This document shows, piece after piece, positions 1 through 8,530 of a stretch of DNA of 64,000 bases. Position 1 is the first letter of the stretch, and every line of letters begins with the position of its first letter. The position numbers were made by a program, and so were the translations under genes. The notes beneath the pieces were generated by a model. It searched no databases. It was not told where the DNA came from and saw only the letters and a program-made list of their open reading frames with translations. Origin of the DNA: Ureibacillus thermosphaericus. GTDB lineage: Bacteria; Bacillota; Bacilli; Bacillales_A; Planococcaceae. The stretch lies in assembly GCF_012396605.1 (NCBI RefSeq), contig NZ_JAAXPW010000014.1, forward strand, positions 1 through 64,000, in the 5' to 3' direction.

Positions 1-74
1 TCGATTATTGTCAGTACGCTTCGATAACATCCTAAATTTCCCCCGTTAACCAAGAATTCTATCCCTATTATACA

Positions 75-120
75 AAAAAGCCTGTAGATTTGGCCCCTAG
101 TTAGGGACTTTGTCTACAAG
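75..120 (-). terminator. Intrinsic terminator of sodA
   Basis: Read leftward, an interrupted stem (TGTAGA / TCTACA, with an inner CCCTA / TAGGG pairing) is followed by a run of six T. It lies about 50 bases beyond the sodA stop codon, so it most likely ends the sodA transcript. Confidence 0.6.
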
Positions 121-125
121 CTGAA

Positions 126-160
126 AGGAAAACCTATGTTTAGGCTTTCCTCATTTTTTT
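126..160 (+). terminator. Hairpin with rightward T tract
   Basis: An AGGAAAACCTA / TAGGCTTTCCT stem with a four-base loop is followed on the plus strand by seven T. The T tract faces right, so it could end a gene entering from left of the window. No such gene is visible here. It may also act bidirectionally with the neighbouring sodA terminator. Confidence 0.5.
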
Positions 161-168
161 AAAGTCAA

Positions 169-774
169 TTATTTTGCTGCAGCATATTTTTCTGCTACAA
201 CGTCCCAGTTTACTACATTCCAGAATGCAGCAATGTAGTCAGGACGACGGTTTTGATATTTTAAGTAATAAGCGTGTTCCCAAACGTCTAATCCAAGGAT
301 TGGTGTTTGGCCTTCCATGTATGGAGAATCTTGGTTTGGCGTAGAAGTGATTTTTAATTCACCGTTATCTACTACTAACCAAGCCCATCCAGAACCGAAG
401 CGGCCTGCAGCAGCTTTTGCAAACTCTTCTTTAAATGCATCGAAGCTACCGAATTTCGCATCAATTGCAGAAGCTAACTCACCAGTTGGAGTTTTTGAAC
501 CTCCAGGTGTTAAAATTTCCCAGAATAATGAGTGATTTGCATGTCCGCCACCATTATTGCGAACTGCAGTTTGTTTATCAGCTGGAAGAGCATTGATATT
601 TGAAATAAGTTCGATTAAATCTTTATCAGCGTATTCAGTACCTTCTACAGCAGCATTTAAATTTGTTACATACGTATTGTGGTGTCTTGTATGATGGATC
701 TCCATTGTTTGTGCATCAATGTGTGGTTCTAAAGCATCGTAAGCATAAGGTAATTTTGGTAATTCGAATGCCAT
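169..774 (-). CDS. sodA: Superoxide dismutase [Mn/Fe]
   Basis: Cytoplasmic superoxide dismutase, 201 residues, full length for the family. It converts superoxide to oxygen and hydrogen peroxide. Metal ligands are visible: His27 in the N-terminal helical region (EIHHTRHH), the His near residue 82 ([10 protein letters not shown]), and the Asp and His of DVWEHAYY near residues 163-167. The QNRRPDYI and FWNVVNW blocks near the C-terminus are typical. Manganese rather than iron is inferred from Bacillus SodA homology. A strong ribosome site (AAAGGAGG) precedes the ATG. It neighbours yqgC, as in B. subtilis, and appears monocistronic with a terminator at 75-120. Confidence 0.97.
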   Translation of the reverse strand: MAFELPKLPYAYDALEPHIDAQTMEIHHTRHHNTYVTNLNAAVEGTEYADKDLIELISNINALPADKQTAVRNNGGGHANHSLFWEILTPGGSKTPTGELASAIDAKFGSFDAFKEEFAKAAAGRFGSGWAWLVVDNGELKITSTPNQDSPYMEGQTPILGLDVWEHAYYLKYQNRRPDYIAAFWNVVNWDVVAEKYAAAK

Positions 775-983
775 TAGAATTTCCTCCTTTGTATAAATCA
801 GTAATTTCCTACCTCTATAAGATTATCAAAATAGAGGTAGTCATTCAATGATTTAGCTCTTTCTTAGTGATTTTCATACTTTTGGCTGAAATCAATCCAT
901 TGTTTGTCTTTTAACAGTGACGCACTTATTTTTCAACCAAACTCACTATTTCCTTTTAGATGATTTTTTATACAAAAAACTTA

Positions 984-1466
984 TTATGCGATTGCGATTA
1001 CAAAAACAATAATCATCACTAATTGGATCATCGTTTTTGTTACAACAGATGTTAAGAAGCCAACAAGCGAGCCAATACCAGCTCGAACCGCTTGGCTAAA
1101 TTCTTTTTTCGCAACTATCATTTCCCCCATTACTGCACCTATAAATGGCCCGATAATAATGCCCAGAAATGGTATGATAAATGGTCCTGCTAATAAACCA
1201 ATCGTGCTGCCCCAAAGTCCAGCCTTCGTTCCGCCAAACTTTTTCACGCCAATCAGATTCGCTAAAGTATCCGCCACAAACAATAAAATAACAAACAGAA
1301 TCTCGATGATCCAAAACCACCATGAAAGTTCTGCAAAGGAGAAAAACAAACCATAAACGATAAATCCTAATAGTATAAATAATACCGATGGAATGATTGG
1401 ATAAACTAATCCTACAAAAGCCACGATAAAACAAATAATAATGAGTAACCAAGCAATGATTTCCAA
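984..1466 (-). CDS. yqgC: DUF456 membrane protein, YqgC-like
   Basis: Small hydrophobic protein of 160 residues with about four or five membrane segments and glycine-rich turns (GGTKAGLWGSTIGLLAG), characteristic of DUF456. Function unknown. An ATG-started frame reaches 1550, but I chose the TTG at 1466. It has GGAGGGA seven bases upstream, and the resulting protein begins MEIIAWLL and matches the B. subtilis YqgC length as I recall it. The upstream extension is hydrophilic and lacks a good ribosome site. It lies upstream of sodA on the same strand and is divergent from the yqgB-like gene. Confidence 0.85.
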   Translation of the reverse strand: MEIIAWLLIIICFIVAFVGLVYPIIPSVLFILLGFIVYGLFFSFAELSWWFWIIEILFVILLFVADTLANLIGVKKFGGTKAGLWGSTIGLLAGPFIIPFLGIIIGPFIGAVMGEMIVAKKEFSQAVRAGIGSLVGFLTSVVTKTMIQLVMIIVFVIAIA

Positions 1467-1582
1467 GTTCTTCCCTCCATGATACAGTTTACGGACAGGT
1501 TTGCAAAAAGTTTCAATAAAATGTTTTTGTACGTTTTTTCTTTTCATCATTTCATGTTAAACTCTCAATGGAGGAGAAGAAA

Positions 1583-2098
1583 ATGGTTACTCATTTACAA
1601 ATATTCATACACAGTCTGTTTCAACCAAACAAGCTAGCTGCTTATCGACTATTAACAATCGGTAAAGTAATTCAATATGTATTTATTCTAATTGCGATTG
1701 TTACGATTTTCTCGTTTATACAATTTTTAACAGGGGTATCGAAAACTACTATTCAATTTGAAGGGTTGCAACAATATGTCTCTGATATTCAATGGCTGCT
1801 CTATCCTTTTGCGCTTCTTTTATTACTCTTAACTTCTACCGTTTTATTATTTGTGAGAATTACCATTTACGCAGCCATAGGAACATTATTATTAAAAATA
1901 TTCAATCGTCGCGGGGAATATCGACATATGTGGAGAACGACCGCATTAGCGATTACATGGTCAACACTACTATCTATCCTATTTTCATTTATTAATATAT
2001 CTAGTTGGTTTGGAACAGTTGTTAATGCCATCATTACCATCATTCTATTAACAATTGCATCACTAAAATATCCAAAAATAGAAAAAAAGAAGTTCTGA
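1583..2098 (+). CDS. yqgB: DUF1189 membrane protein, YqgB-like
   Basis: Integral membrane protein of 171 residues. It has an N-terminal cytoplasmic segment, a membrane helix near residues 25-50, an external segment, and three further hydrophobic stretches (about 75-100, 120-145, 145-160). Pattern and location next to yqgC/sodA fit the DUF1189 family. Function is not established. The ATG at 1583 is preferred over one at 1568 because GGAGGAG sits about seven bases before it. It is transcribed away from yqgC and followed by a strong hairpin at 2101-2138. Confidence 0.8.
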   Translation: MVTHLQIFIHSLFQPNKLAAYRLLTIGKVIQYVFILIAIVTIFSFIQFLTGVSKTTIQFEGLQQYVSDIQWLLYPFALLLLLLTSTVLLFVRITIYAAIGTLLLKIFNRRGEYRHMWRTTALAITWSTLLSILFSFINISSWFGTVVNAIITIILLTIASLKYPKIEKKKF

Positions 2099-2100
2099 AT

Positions 2101-2138
2101 CCTTCCTTGCTTCATATAGTGGAGCAAGGAGGGTTTTT
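2101..2138 (+). terminator. Terminator-like hairpin containing next gene's SD
   Basis: An 11-bp stem (2101-2111 paired with 2123-2133, one G-U pair) is followed by five T, the form of a rho-independent terminator for the yqgB-like gene. The 3' arm contains AAGGAGGG, which is the ribosome binding site for the LysM gene starting at 2141. The hairpin would therefore both stop read-through and mask that SD in read-through transcripts. Confidence 0.75.
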
Positions 2139-2140
2139 AT

Positions 2141-2473
2141 ATGAGATTTTTTCTATTAACATCTATCATCATCATAATCGTTACGGTCATTAAAATAGAT
2201 TTAACTGAAGGAACAGTACCATTAATCGCGTTTTCTGAAAGCGTTGACCAATGCAATGAACAACTAGCTGTAAAAACAGTACCTGTTATTACAAAAGAAG
2301 GGGATACTTTACAAGGGTTACTCGCCCAATATCCAACAGATGAAAGAATTTCAGTACCAGAACGAATGGCGGATTTTTACAAATTTAATCCACATTTAAA
2401 AAATCAAGTCATAGCACCAGGTGAATTAATCAAAATACCGATTTACTCAAATAACCATGAATGTAAAAAATAA
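2141..2473 (+). CDS. yqfZ: LysM-domain secreted protein, YqfZ-like
   Basis: Protein of 110 residues with an N-terminal hydrophobic segment (about residues 3-17) serving as signal or anchor. A divergent LysM-like domain follows (about 50-105), opening with ITKEGDTLQGLL and closing with the proline/glycine turn and IKIPI strand typical of the fold. LysM domains bind peptidoglycan, so an extracytoplasmic or forespore-surface location is likely. Its position directly before ispG matches yqfZ of B. subtilis. The SD lies in the 3' arm of the hairpin at 2101-2138, so the gene presumably depends on its own promoter or on hairpin opening. Confidence 0.75.
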   Translation: MRFFLLTSIIIIIVTVIKIDLTEGTVPLIAFSESVDQCNEQLAVKTVPVITKEGDTLQGLLAQYPTDERISVPERMADFYKFNPHLKNQVIAPGELIKIPIYSNNHECKK

Positions 2474-2569
2474 AAAAACGTGTTTCTTCCTTGTCGACAC
2501 TATTTTACACTGCTAAAATAATGGAAGTGAAGGTACGGAAAAAGTACCTCAAGAAGGAGAGAGTTATTG

Positions 2570-3676
2570 ATGAGTGAAATTATTCATCGTTCGAAAACAC
2601 GTCCAGTACGTGTCGGCAATTTAACAATCGGCGGTAGTAACGAACTAATCATTCAAAGTATGTGTACAACGAAAACTCACGATGTGGAAGCTACTGTTGC
2701 TGAAATTTTACGATTAGAAGAAGCAGGGTGTCAGCTAGTACGTGTTGCTGTTCCAGACGAACGAGCTGCAGCGGCGATTCCTGAAATAAAGAAACGCATC
2801 CATATCCCTTTAGTAGCGGATATTCATTTTAACTATAAACTTGCCTTGATGGCTATAGAAAACGGTATCGATAAAGTACGCATTAATCCCGGCAATATTG
2901 GTCGTCGCGAGAAAGTTGAAGCCGTAGTGAATGCGGCAAAAGAAAAAGGTGTTCCAATTCGAATTGGTGTTAATGCAGGATCCTTAGAACGCCATATATT
3001 AGAAAAATATGGCTATCCTACTGCAGATGGAATGGTTGAATCTGCTTTACATCATATTAAAATACTGGAAGATTTAGATTTCCATGATATTATCGTGTCG
3101 ATGAAAGCTTCTGATGTAAATCTTGCTATCGAAGCTTACGAAAAAGCTGCACGTGCATTTGATTATCCATTGCACTTAGGTATTACAGAATCTGGAACGC
3201 TCTTTTCCGGTACAATTAAATCCGCTGCTGGTTTAGGTGCTCTTTTATCCAAAGGAATCGGCAATACATTACGTATTTCTCTTTCTGCTGATCCAGTAGA
3301 AGAAGTAAAAGTAGCTCGAGAATTATTGAAAGCATTTGGTCTTGCATCAAACATGGCTACTTTAGTTTCATGTCCAACATGTGGTCGAATCGAAATCGAT
3401 TTAATTTCCATTGCTAACGAAATAGAAGAGTATATTTCAAAACTGAATGTACCATTGAAAGTAGCGGTATTAGGCTGTGCGGTAAACGGGCCGGGAGAAG
3501 CGAGAGAAGCAGACATCGGAATCGCAGGTGCTCGAGGAGAAGGTTTACTCTTTATGAAGGGTAAAACCGTACGAAAAGTACCAGAAGAAACAATGGTAGA
3601 AGAATTGAAAAAAGAAATCGATAAATTGGCAGCAGAAATGTTAACAGAGCGAGAACAAAAACAAATTGAATCTTAG
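2570..3676 (+). CDS. ispG: 4-hydroxy-3-methylbut-2-en-1-yl diphosphate synthase
   Basis: IspG/GcpE of 368 residues, the penultimate enzyme of the MEP isoprenoid pathway. It reductively opens MEcPP to HMBPP using a [4Fe-4S] cluster. The N-terminal TIM-barrel begins [12 protein letters not shown]. Cluster cysteines are visible in SCPTCGR and [10 protein letters not shown]. The length is that of the short bacterial form. An in-frame TTG (2567) directly precedes the ATG and AAGGAG is upstream, so either could be used. I chose ATG. The next pathway enzyme, ispH, is also in this window at 30387-31361. Confidence 0.97.
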   Translation: MSEIIHRSKTRPVRVGNLTIGGSNELIIQSMCTTKTHDVEATVAEILRLEEAGCQLVRVAVPDERAAAAIPEIKKRIHIPLVADIHFNYKLALMAIENGIDKVRINPGNIGRREKVEAVVNAAKEKGVPIRIGVNAGSLERHILEKYGYPTADGMVESALHHIKILEDLDFHDIIVSMKASDVNLAIEAYEKAARAFDYPLHLGITESGTLFSGTIKSAAGLGALLSKGIGNTLRISLSADPVEEVKVARELLKAFGLASNMATLVSCPTCGRIEIDLISIANEIEEYISKLNVPLKVAVLGCAVNGPGEAREADIGIAGARGEGLLFMKGKTVRKVPEETMVEELKKEIDKLAAEMLTEREQKQIES

Positions 3677-3685
3677 GGGGTCCAT

Positions 3686-4261
3686 ATGAAGCAAAATAAG
3701 CCTCGTTTCGGTATTGATATTGATGGAACAGTAACAACTCCTGATACGCTGATTCCACATATAAATAAACAATACAATACAAACATCGTACTTGATGATG
3801 TCATTGAATATGATTTTTTAAGCGCATTCCCCCATCCGGTTGATCGAAACGAGTTTGCTCGTTGGTTTAAAGAAAATGAACCTTATTTATATTCAGTAAG
3901 CAAAATTGCTAACGATGCTCAACAAATCTTAAACAATTGGCATAAACAATATGAATTATATTATATATCCGCTCGAGACTTGCATTTATACGATGTGACG
4001 AAAAAATGGTTTGAACAGCATCAAGTACCTTATGATCATATTGAATTAATAGGTAGTCATGATAAATTGGAAGCTGCAAAAAAGTATCGCGTAGATGTTT
4101 TTTTTGAAGATAAACATGATAATGCGGTGATACTTGCAGAAGAACTCCAAATTCCCGTACTGTTATTTGACACACCATACAATCGTAAAGTTATACCTTC
4201 CAACGTGATTCGAGTTCATAATTGGAAAGAAGCAAACGAATGGATTGAGCGTCATTTTTAG
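3686..4261 (+). CDS. yqfW: HAD-family nucleotidase-like phosphatase, YqfW-like
   Basis: HAD hydrolase of 191 residues. Motif I is FGIDIDGTVTTPD (nucleophile Asp and general acid Asp two residues later). Motif II is in YYISARD (about residue 95). A motif III Lys lies near HDKLEAAKK and motif IV acids near DVFFEDKHDNA. This is the pattern of the 5'-nucleotidase (NT5C/YqfW) group, and the substrate is not known. It starts ten bases after ispG with GGGGG as ribosome site, so the two are probably cotranscribed. A terminator follows at 4271-4319. Confidence 0.85.
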   Translation: MKQNKPRFGIDIDGTVTTPDTLIPHINKQYNTNIVLDDVIEYDFLSAFPHPVDRNEFARWFKENEPYLYSVSKIANDAQQILNNWHKQYELYYISARDLHLYDVTKKWFEQHQVPYDHIELIGSHDKLEAAKKYRVDVFFEDKHDNAVILAEELQIPVLLFDTPYNRKVIPSNVIRVHNWKEANEWIERHF

Positions 4262-4270
4262 CCACATTTC

Positions 4271-4319
4271 AATCGCTAGACTTGTCCAACCTATTGGTGA
4301 CATCGTCTAGCGATTTTTT
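4271..4319 (+). terminator. Terminator of ispG-yqfW
   Basis: An 11-bp perfect stem AATCGCTAGAC / GTCTAGCGATT with a ~23-base loop is followed by TTTTTT on the plus strand, ten bases after the yqfW stop. Confidence 0.85.
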
Positions 4320-4335
4320 GTGAACGCTATTCGTT

Positions 4336-4464
4336 TTAAATCTCTAATGTTCCCCTCACCCAACGTTCAACAAATGTTTCAAAAGTAATTCCATATCGAT
4401 TATAAATATCATGATATACAAAATACACTCCTAATTTTTCCAGCAGTTCATCATTGATTTTCAT
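4336..4464 (-). CDS. Small hypothetical protein, 42 residues
   Basis: A short leftward frame starting with ATG at 4464. GAAGGGAAG lies about six bases upstream and the stop is TAA at 4336-4338. The product starts MKINDELLEKLGVYFVYHDI, is balanced in charge and aromatic-rich, and contains ERWVRGTLE near its end, looking like a small globular or helix-turn-helix-sized protein. I recognise no family. Good start context, sensible composition and an otherwise empty gap support it being real. It is convergent with yqfW. Confidence 0.55.
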   Translation of the reverse strand: MKINDELLEKLGVYFVYHDIYNRYGITFETFVERWVRGTLEI

Positions 4465-4594
4465 GAAAACTTCCCTTCTATTAAAGTTGAAAAACAAGAA
4501 ATGTAAAGGAATTTTCTAAAATCTCCTAATACAACGATGAATTTTTTCGCTATGATGAAAATAGCCAATAGTTTGAACACTAGGAGGTTTTATA

Positions 4595-5101
4595 ATGAGA
4601 AACATACATATTTATGTTGTATTACTACTTGCTATGTTTCTATTAATAGGTTGCAAAAGTTCCGTCAGCGACTTAAAGGAGGCAGTTTCTGGTATCCATA
4701 CACAAGCAGAAAAAGCAAAAAGCGGTCTAACGATCGATGCATATACTTTGCGTGAGTATGAGATTGAATATAAAGACGAATTATTTACAGTTGACGAATT
4801 ATTTAAAACTATTCTACGTGATGTCCAATGGGAATATGAAAAAAATCATAATAAGCATATTTTGCTAGTAAAAGGTACATGGAAGGAACCATTATTTGAA
4901 CAATTACAGCTTTCGGATGATGTAAAAGAAAGACTCTCAAAGAGCGGTAAAATTTTTATTGAATTAGTATTTGTAGATGAACTGCTAAATTCAAATGAAA
5001 CAACGGTCAGCATGAAATTAAATGAAGAATTGTTAGTGGATGAAAAAGGAGCAGAAATACTTTATTACTTATACGATATTTATTTACAACAGAAAATGTA
5101 A
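4595..5101 (+). CDS. Putative lipoprotein, unknown function
   Basis: 168 residues with a lipoprotein signal peptide: a hydrophobic core and the lipobox LLIGC, with lipidated Cys20. The mature part is lysine/glutamate rich with alternating strands and helices and no motif I can name. It should be anchored on the outer face of the membrane. The ribosome site is AGGAGG. It stands alone between a small leftward gene and the EAL-domain gene, and a terminator follows. Confidence 0.75.
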   Translation: MRNIHIYVVLLLAMFLLIGCKSSVSDLKEAVSGIHTQAEKAKSGLTIDAYTLREYEIEYKDELFTVDELFKTILRDVQWEYEKNHNKHILLVKGTWKEPLFEQLQLSDDVKERLSKSGKIFIELVFVDELLNSNETTVSMKLNEELLVDEKGAEILYYLYDIYLQQKM

Positions 5102-5116
5102 TGAAAATTTACTCTA

Positions 5117-5156
5117 GTAGTACTAACCATCGCAAGGTTTGTACTACATTTTTTTA
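5117..5156 (+). terminator. Terminator of lipoprotein gene
   Basis: Stem GTAGTACTAACC / GGTTTGTACTAC with a seven-base loop and a following seven-T run, 16 bases after the stop codon. Confidence 0.85.
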
Positions 5157-5376
5157 ATGACTTATTCAAAATAAAATGCATAAACCCACAATTTTATTAA
5201 AAAATTACAATTTATAGAAAAACCATTTAAACTTTTCAAAAACCATCCTCTTCTGCCAAAAATACGACAAATTAAACATAAAACACTATCATTATTTCAA
5301 AAAATTATTAATGCATGTTAATAAATACTTTTGTTATAATTACTTTACAGTATTATCAAAATTTGGTGGGAAGTAT

Positions 5377-7563
5377 ATGTTTAAACAAGAACAAATCGAC
5401 CTAACAAATGATGATTTATATTCATATTTATACACGATAGGTGAACAACTTCAGCAACCAATTGTAATCATTGATTTAAAACGGCAACCACTTTCCATTA
5501 AGTATTACAATCAATCATTTGCCCAATTAACTGGTTATGATATGGCTGAATTATTAAACAAGCATATTTCATGTTTATGCGGTCCAAATACCCTTCCCGA
5601 AACTGAACAAGATCTGGAGTTTCATATATTAAATAAGCTCACCTATGAAACAACAATGATTCATTACAAAAAAGATGGTACCGCTTTTTGGAACCAGCTT
5701 AGTATTCAACCAATTCAAAACTCCAAGAAAGAAGCAACCTTTGTGCTTATTCAATGCAAAGATATTACATCCGAAATGTTGGAAAAAATGCTTCACAAAA
5801 TTGAGCATGAAGTATATGTCGAATTAGGAAAGGATAGTAAACTAGAAGATATTCTTCAACGAATAACCGCACAGGTAGAAAAAAATTATATTAGACAAGT
5901 TTATTGTGCTATTCATGTTCTTCAAAAAGATGGTACATTAAAGGCTATTGCCAGTCCCACGATACCCTTCAGTTGGATAGAAAACCTCGTCGGAATGGAA
6001 GTTAGTCCAACAACTGGTAATAGTGAAAATGCAATTTATATGAAAGATTTATCTTATATACAATCCATTAGCTTACAAGAGGATTATGAAAAATTACGGA
6101 AAATTATTTCAACCTATAACATTCAGTATTGCTGGTCAAAGCCAATTGTCGACAACGAAAAAAAGATGATTGGCACATTTACGATCTATATTCAAAAAAA
6201 TTTATATTTGAAACAATCGGATATTGATTTTTTAAATAAACTGTCCCCTATTATCGCCTTGACAGTCAAACATTTTAAACAAAAAAACCTATTAAAACAA
6301 TTAGCTTATTATGATATAAATATAGGAATTCCAAATTACCATTATTTTTATAAAAAATTAAACGAGTGGATTCAAAACGGTGTTGAAGGAGTCATTTTAT
6401 TAATACAGCCAGGAGAATATACTTCCATAGTCGATATGTATGGGCGCAAAGTTGGCGACCGTTTAATTAAACAAATCGTTCATCGCATTGAAATGATTAC
6501 TCAAAAAAACCGAACGATTTTTAGTCGTTTTTCAAATTCTACATTTATTTTAGGGAGCGTAATTCCTGTAAATAAAGTGGATGATTACATTCATAAGATT
6601 ATTGAATGCACTTCCCAACCTTTTGATGTAAATGGAAGGGAAATGTTTATATCATTAAAAATTGGCGTTAGTTATTTTCATCAACAACTGTCGATTGATG
6701 AAAGTATACGGCAAGCAGATATTGCTATCACAAAATCAAGAAAAAAAATAGGAACTGTCATTTCCTATTTTGAAAAAGAAACCGATCAACAAATACAAAG
6801 AGAACTGAACGTATTAAACGAATTAACAACTGGATTAAAAAATGATGAACTTTCCGTTTATTTGCAACCAAAAGTCCATTTGTTGACAAAGGAAATTATT
6901 GGATTCGAGGCTCTTGCGAGATGGTATTCTCCTGTACTTGGAAACGTTTCGCCGGCAGAATTCATCTCGATAGCCGAACATAGCGGAAAAATTAGGGATA
7001 TCGATCATGCTATTTTTGAAAAAGTATTACGATGGCAATGGGAAAGAAAGAAGCAAGGCCATCAATTGTATCCTGTATCCATCAATGTATCACCTGTACA
7101 CTTTTATCATGATTCTTTTGCAGATGATTTATTAACCCTTGTCCGCCAATATCAAATTGACCCAAAATTTATTAAAATCGAAGTTACTGAGAACTTTGAA
7201 TTATTTGATTTTGAAAAAGCAAAGAACATCTTATTAAAATTAAAGGAACATGGCTATGAGAGTTCGATTGATGATTTTGGAGTCGGATTCTCGTCATTAA
7301 GTTATCTACAACGGCTGCCTTTTTCAGAAATTAAAATTGATAAATCGTTTATTAATGAAATACATGATTCAGGTATGTATGCAATCGTAAAATCAATTGT
7401 TCAACTTGCAAAAAGTTTAAACATGCATGCGGTAGCGGAAGGGATCGAAACGTTGGAACAATATAAAACCCTTGTACAAATTGGTTGCCATACAGGTCAA
7501 GGTTATTATTTCCATAAACCAATGCCGATTGTAGAAGCTGAAAAATTAATCAATTCAAAATAA
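5377..7563 (+). CDS. PAS-GAF-GGDEF(degenerate)-EAL protein, likely c-di-GMP phosphodiesterase
   Basis: 728 residues, no membrane segments seen. Order: PAS (about 20-125, with QLTGYDMAEL and an ITSE linker), GAF-like (about 145-305), GGDEF-like (about 315-465), EAL (about 475-725). The GGDEF signature site reads SRFSNSTFILG, so the catalytic GG(D/E)EF is lost. The EAL domain keeps EALARW, INVSP, the Glu of EVTEN, the DDFGVGFSS loop, the Lys of KIDKSF, the Glu of AEGIET and QGYYFHKP. Hydrolysis of cyclic di-GMP to pGpG is therefore the likely activity, with PAS/GAF as sensors. An earlier in-frame ATG at 5311 lies in AT-rich leader; GGTGGGA precedes 5377. Confidence 0.9.
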   Translation: MFKQEQIDLTNDDLYSYLYTIGEQLQQPIVIIDLKRQPLSIKYYNQSFAQLTGYDMAELLNKHISCLCGPNTLPETEQDLEFHILNKLTYETTMIHYKKDGTAFWNQLSIQPIQNSKKEATFVLIQCKDITSEMLEKMLHKIEHEVYVELGKDSKLEDILQRITAQVEKNYIRQVYCAIHVLQKDGTLKAIASPTIPFSWIENLVGMEVSPTTGNSENAIYMKDLSYIQSISLQEDYEKLRKIISTYNIQYCWSKPIVDNEKKMIGTFTIYIQKNLYLKQSDIDFLNKLSPIIALTVKHFKQKNLLKQLAYYDINIGIPNYHYFYKKLNEWIQNGVEGVILLIQPGEYTSIVDMYGRKVGDRLIKQIVHRIEMITQKNRTIFSRFSNSTFILGSVIPVNKVDDYIHKIIECTSQPFDVNGREMFISLKIGVSYFHQQLSIDESIRQADIAITKSRKKIGTVISYFEKETDQQIQRELNVLNELTTGLKNDELSVYLQPKVHLLTKEIIGFEALARWYSPVLGNVSPAEFISIAEHSGKIRDIDHAIFEKVLRWQWERKKQGHQLYPVSINVSPVHFYHDSFADDLLTLVRQYQIDPKFIKIEVTENFELFDFEKAKNILLKLKEHGYESSIDDFGVGFSSLSYLQRLPFSEIKIDKSFINEIHDSGMYAIVKSIVQLAKSLNMHAVAEGIETLEQYKTLVQIGCHTGQGYYFHKPMPIVEAEKLINSK

Positions 7564-7591
7564 AAAAGCTGACTAGCGTCAGCTTTTTTAT
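7563..7591. terminator. Bidirectional terminator between convergent genes
   Basis: Perfect stem AAAAAGCTGAC / GTCAGCTTTTT with loop TAGC between the EAL gene and the leftward esterase-like gene. A/T runs flank both sides, so it can work in both directions. It overlaps the last codon of the esterase-like gene. Confidence 0.85.
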
Positions 7592-8223
7592 TTAATTTCT
7601 TCCATTATAAAATGAACAAAATCTCTCATATTTTCTGGCGAAACGCCGTGTCCTACAGGATAGGTTTTATAAACAACTTTCGCTCCATGTTGCTCAAAAA
7701 ATTCTTTACTATCTGCACTCCACATAATTGGAAAATCGTAATCATATTCCCCGTGAGAAATGAATACTTTCGTTTCATCCATTTTATTTTTGTGATATTG
7801 TTCTTTCACAAAATCTGGTAAAAACCCTGACATTGAAGCACATGCCTTAATTTGATTTCCCATCACGATGCATAATGTTTGTGCGATGACTGCTCCTTGA
7901 TTAAATCCTGCAATAAATATCTTCGTCGGATCTAATTGATATTCTTTAATTGCTTGTAAAATAAAATCTCTTGTAACAGCAATTACTTTATCAAAAACAG
8001 GTTGAATAGGCTTTCCTTCCTCTACAAAAGTATAGAAGGCATAACCAGGATCATGACTGATTGGTCCCCTTAAACTAAATACATGGCAAACTTCTTTTAT
8101 TTCACCTATAATTTGTAATAAATCTTCTTCATCGCTTCCTAATCCATGAAATAAAAAAATAGCTGGACTTTGTTCAATATTATTCTTCGGTTCAATATGT
8201 TTGAATGTATATAATGACTGCAT
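7588..8223 (-). CDS. Carboxylesterase-like alpha/beta hydrolase with Ser-to-Asn nucleophile
   Basis: 211 residues of the phospholipase/carboxylesterase (Abhydrolase_2) family. The oxyanion-region motif FLFHGLGSDEEDL lies near residue 25, the acid-loop SHGEYDYDFPI near 155-165, and the catalytic-His region PVGHGVSPE near 190. The nucleophile elbow, normally GFSQGG, reads GFNQGA, so the catalytic serine is an asparagine. The codon is AAT, two changes away from AGC or TCT. The rest of the fold is intact, so it may be a pseudoenzyme, use another chemistry, or carry a strain-specific mutation. It has a good ribosome site (GAGGAAAT) and is convergent with the EAL gene. Confidence 0.8.
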   Translation of the reverse strand: MQSLYTFKHIEPKNNIEQSPAIFLFHGLGSDEEDLLQIIGEIKEVCHVFSLRGPISHDPGYAFYTFVEEGKPIQPVFDKVIAVTRDFILQAIKEYQLDPTKIFIAGFNQGAVIAQTLCIVMGNQIKACASMSGFLPDFVKEQYHKNKMDETKVFISHGEYDYDFPIMWSADSKEFFEQHGAKVVYKTYPVGHGVSPENMRDFVHFIMEEIK

Positions 8224-8530
8224 TCTATTTCCTCCTCAAGTTTCCCTTACCTACAACGCTTCATTCCCAAATCTTTTTTTCCAAAATATTATTTTATTCT
8301 TAATTTCTATTTAAAAATAGTATGTTTCATTTACTAAAAATACTGATATTAATCAAAAATTTTGTCGATAACATAAATCTTTCTTATTATTTTTAAAAAA
8401 TTTGTCTGATTTTTGAAATATGATTTGGAAAAATAGTTTTTAAACGATAAACTATTAGTAGAGTTGGTTAAAAATGTCTGTTTTGACTGGGTGAAAACAA
8501 AACAACATTCTTAGCAAAGGGGTGTTTGGA
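8224..8530. other. AT-rich divergent intergenic region
   Basis: About 300 bases between the leftward esterase-like gene and the rightward 205-residue gene. It is very AT-rich, and I see no open frame, strong hairpin or riboswitch. It must hold the two divergent promoters, which I could not place with confidence. Confidence 0.4.

Noticed and set aside
2532-2549. Small GGTAC/GTACC hairpin before ispG
   Set aside because: Stem of six to seven pairs and no T tract; not a credible terminator or riboswitch on its own.
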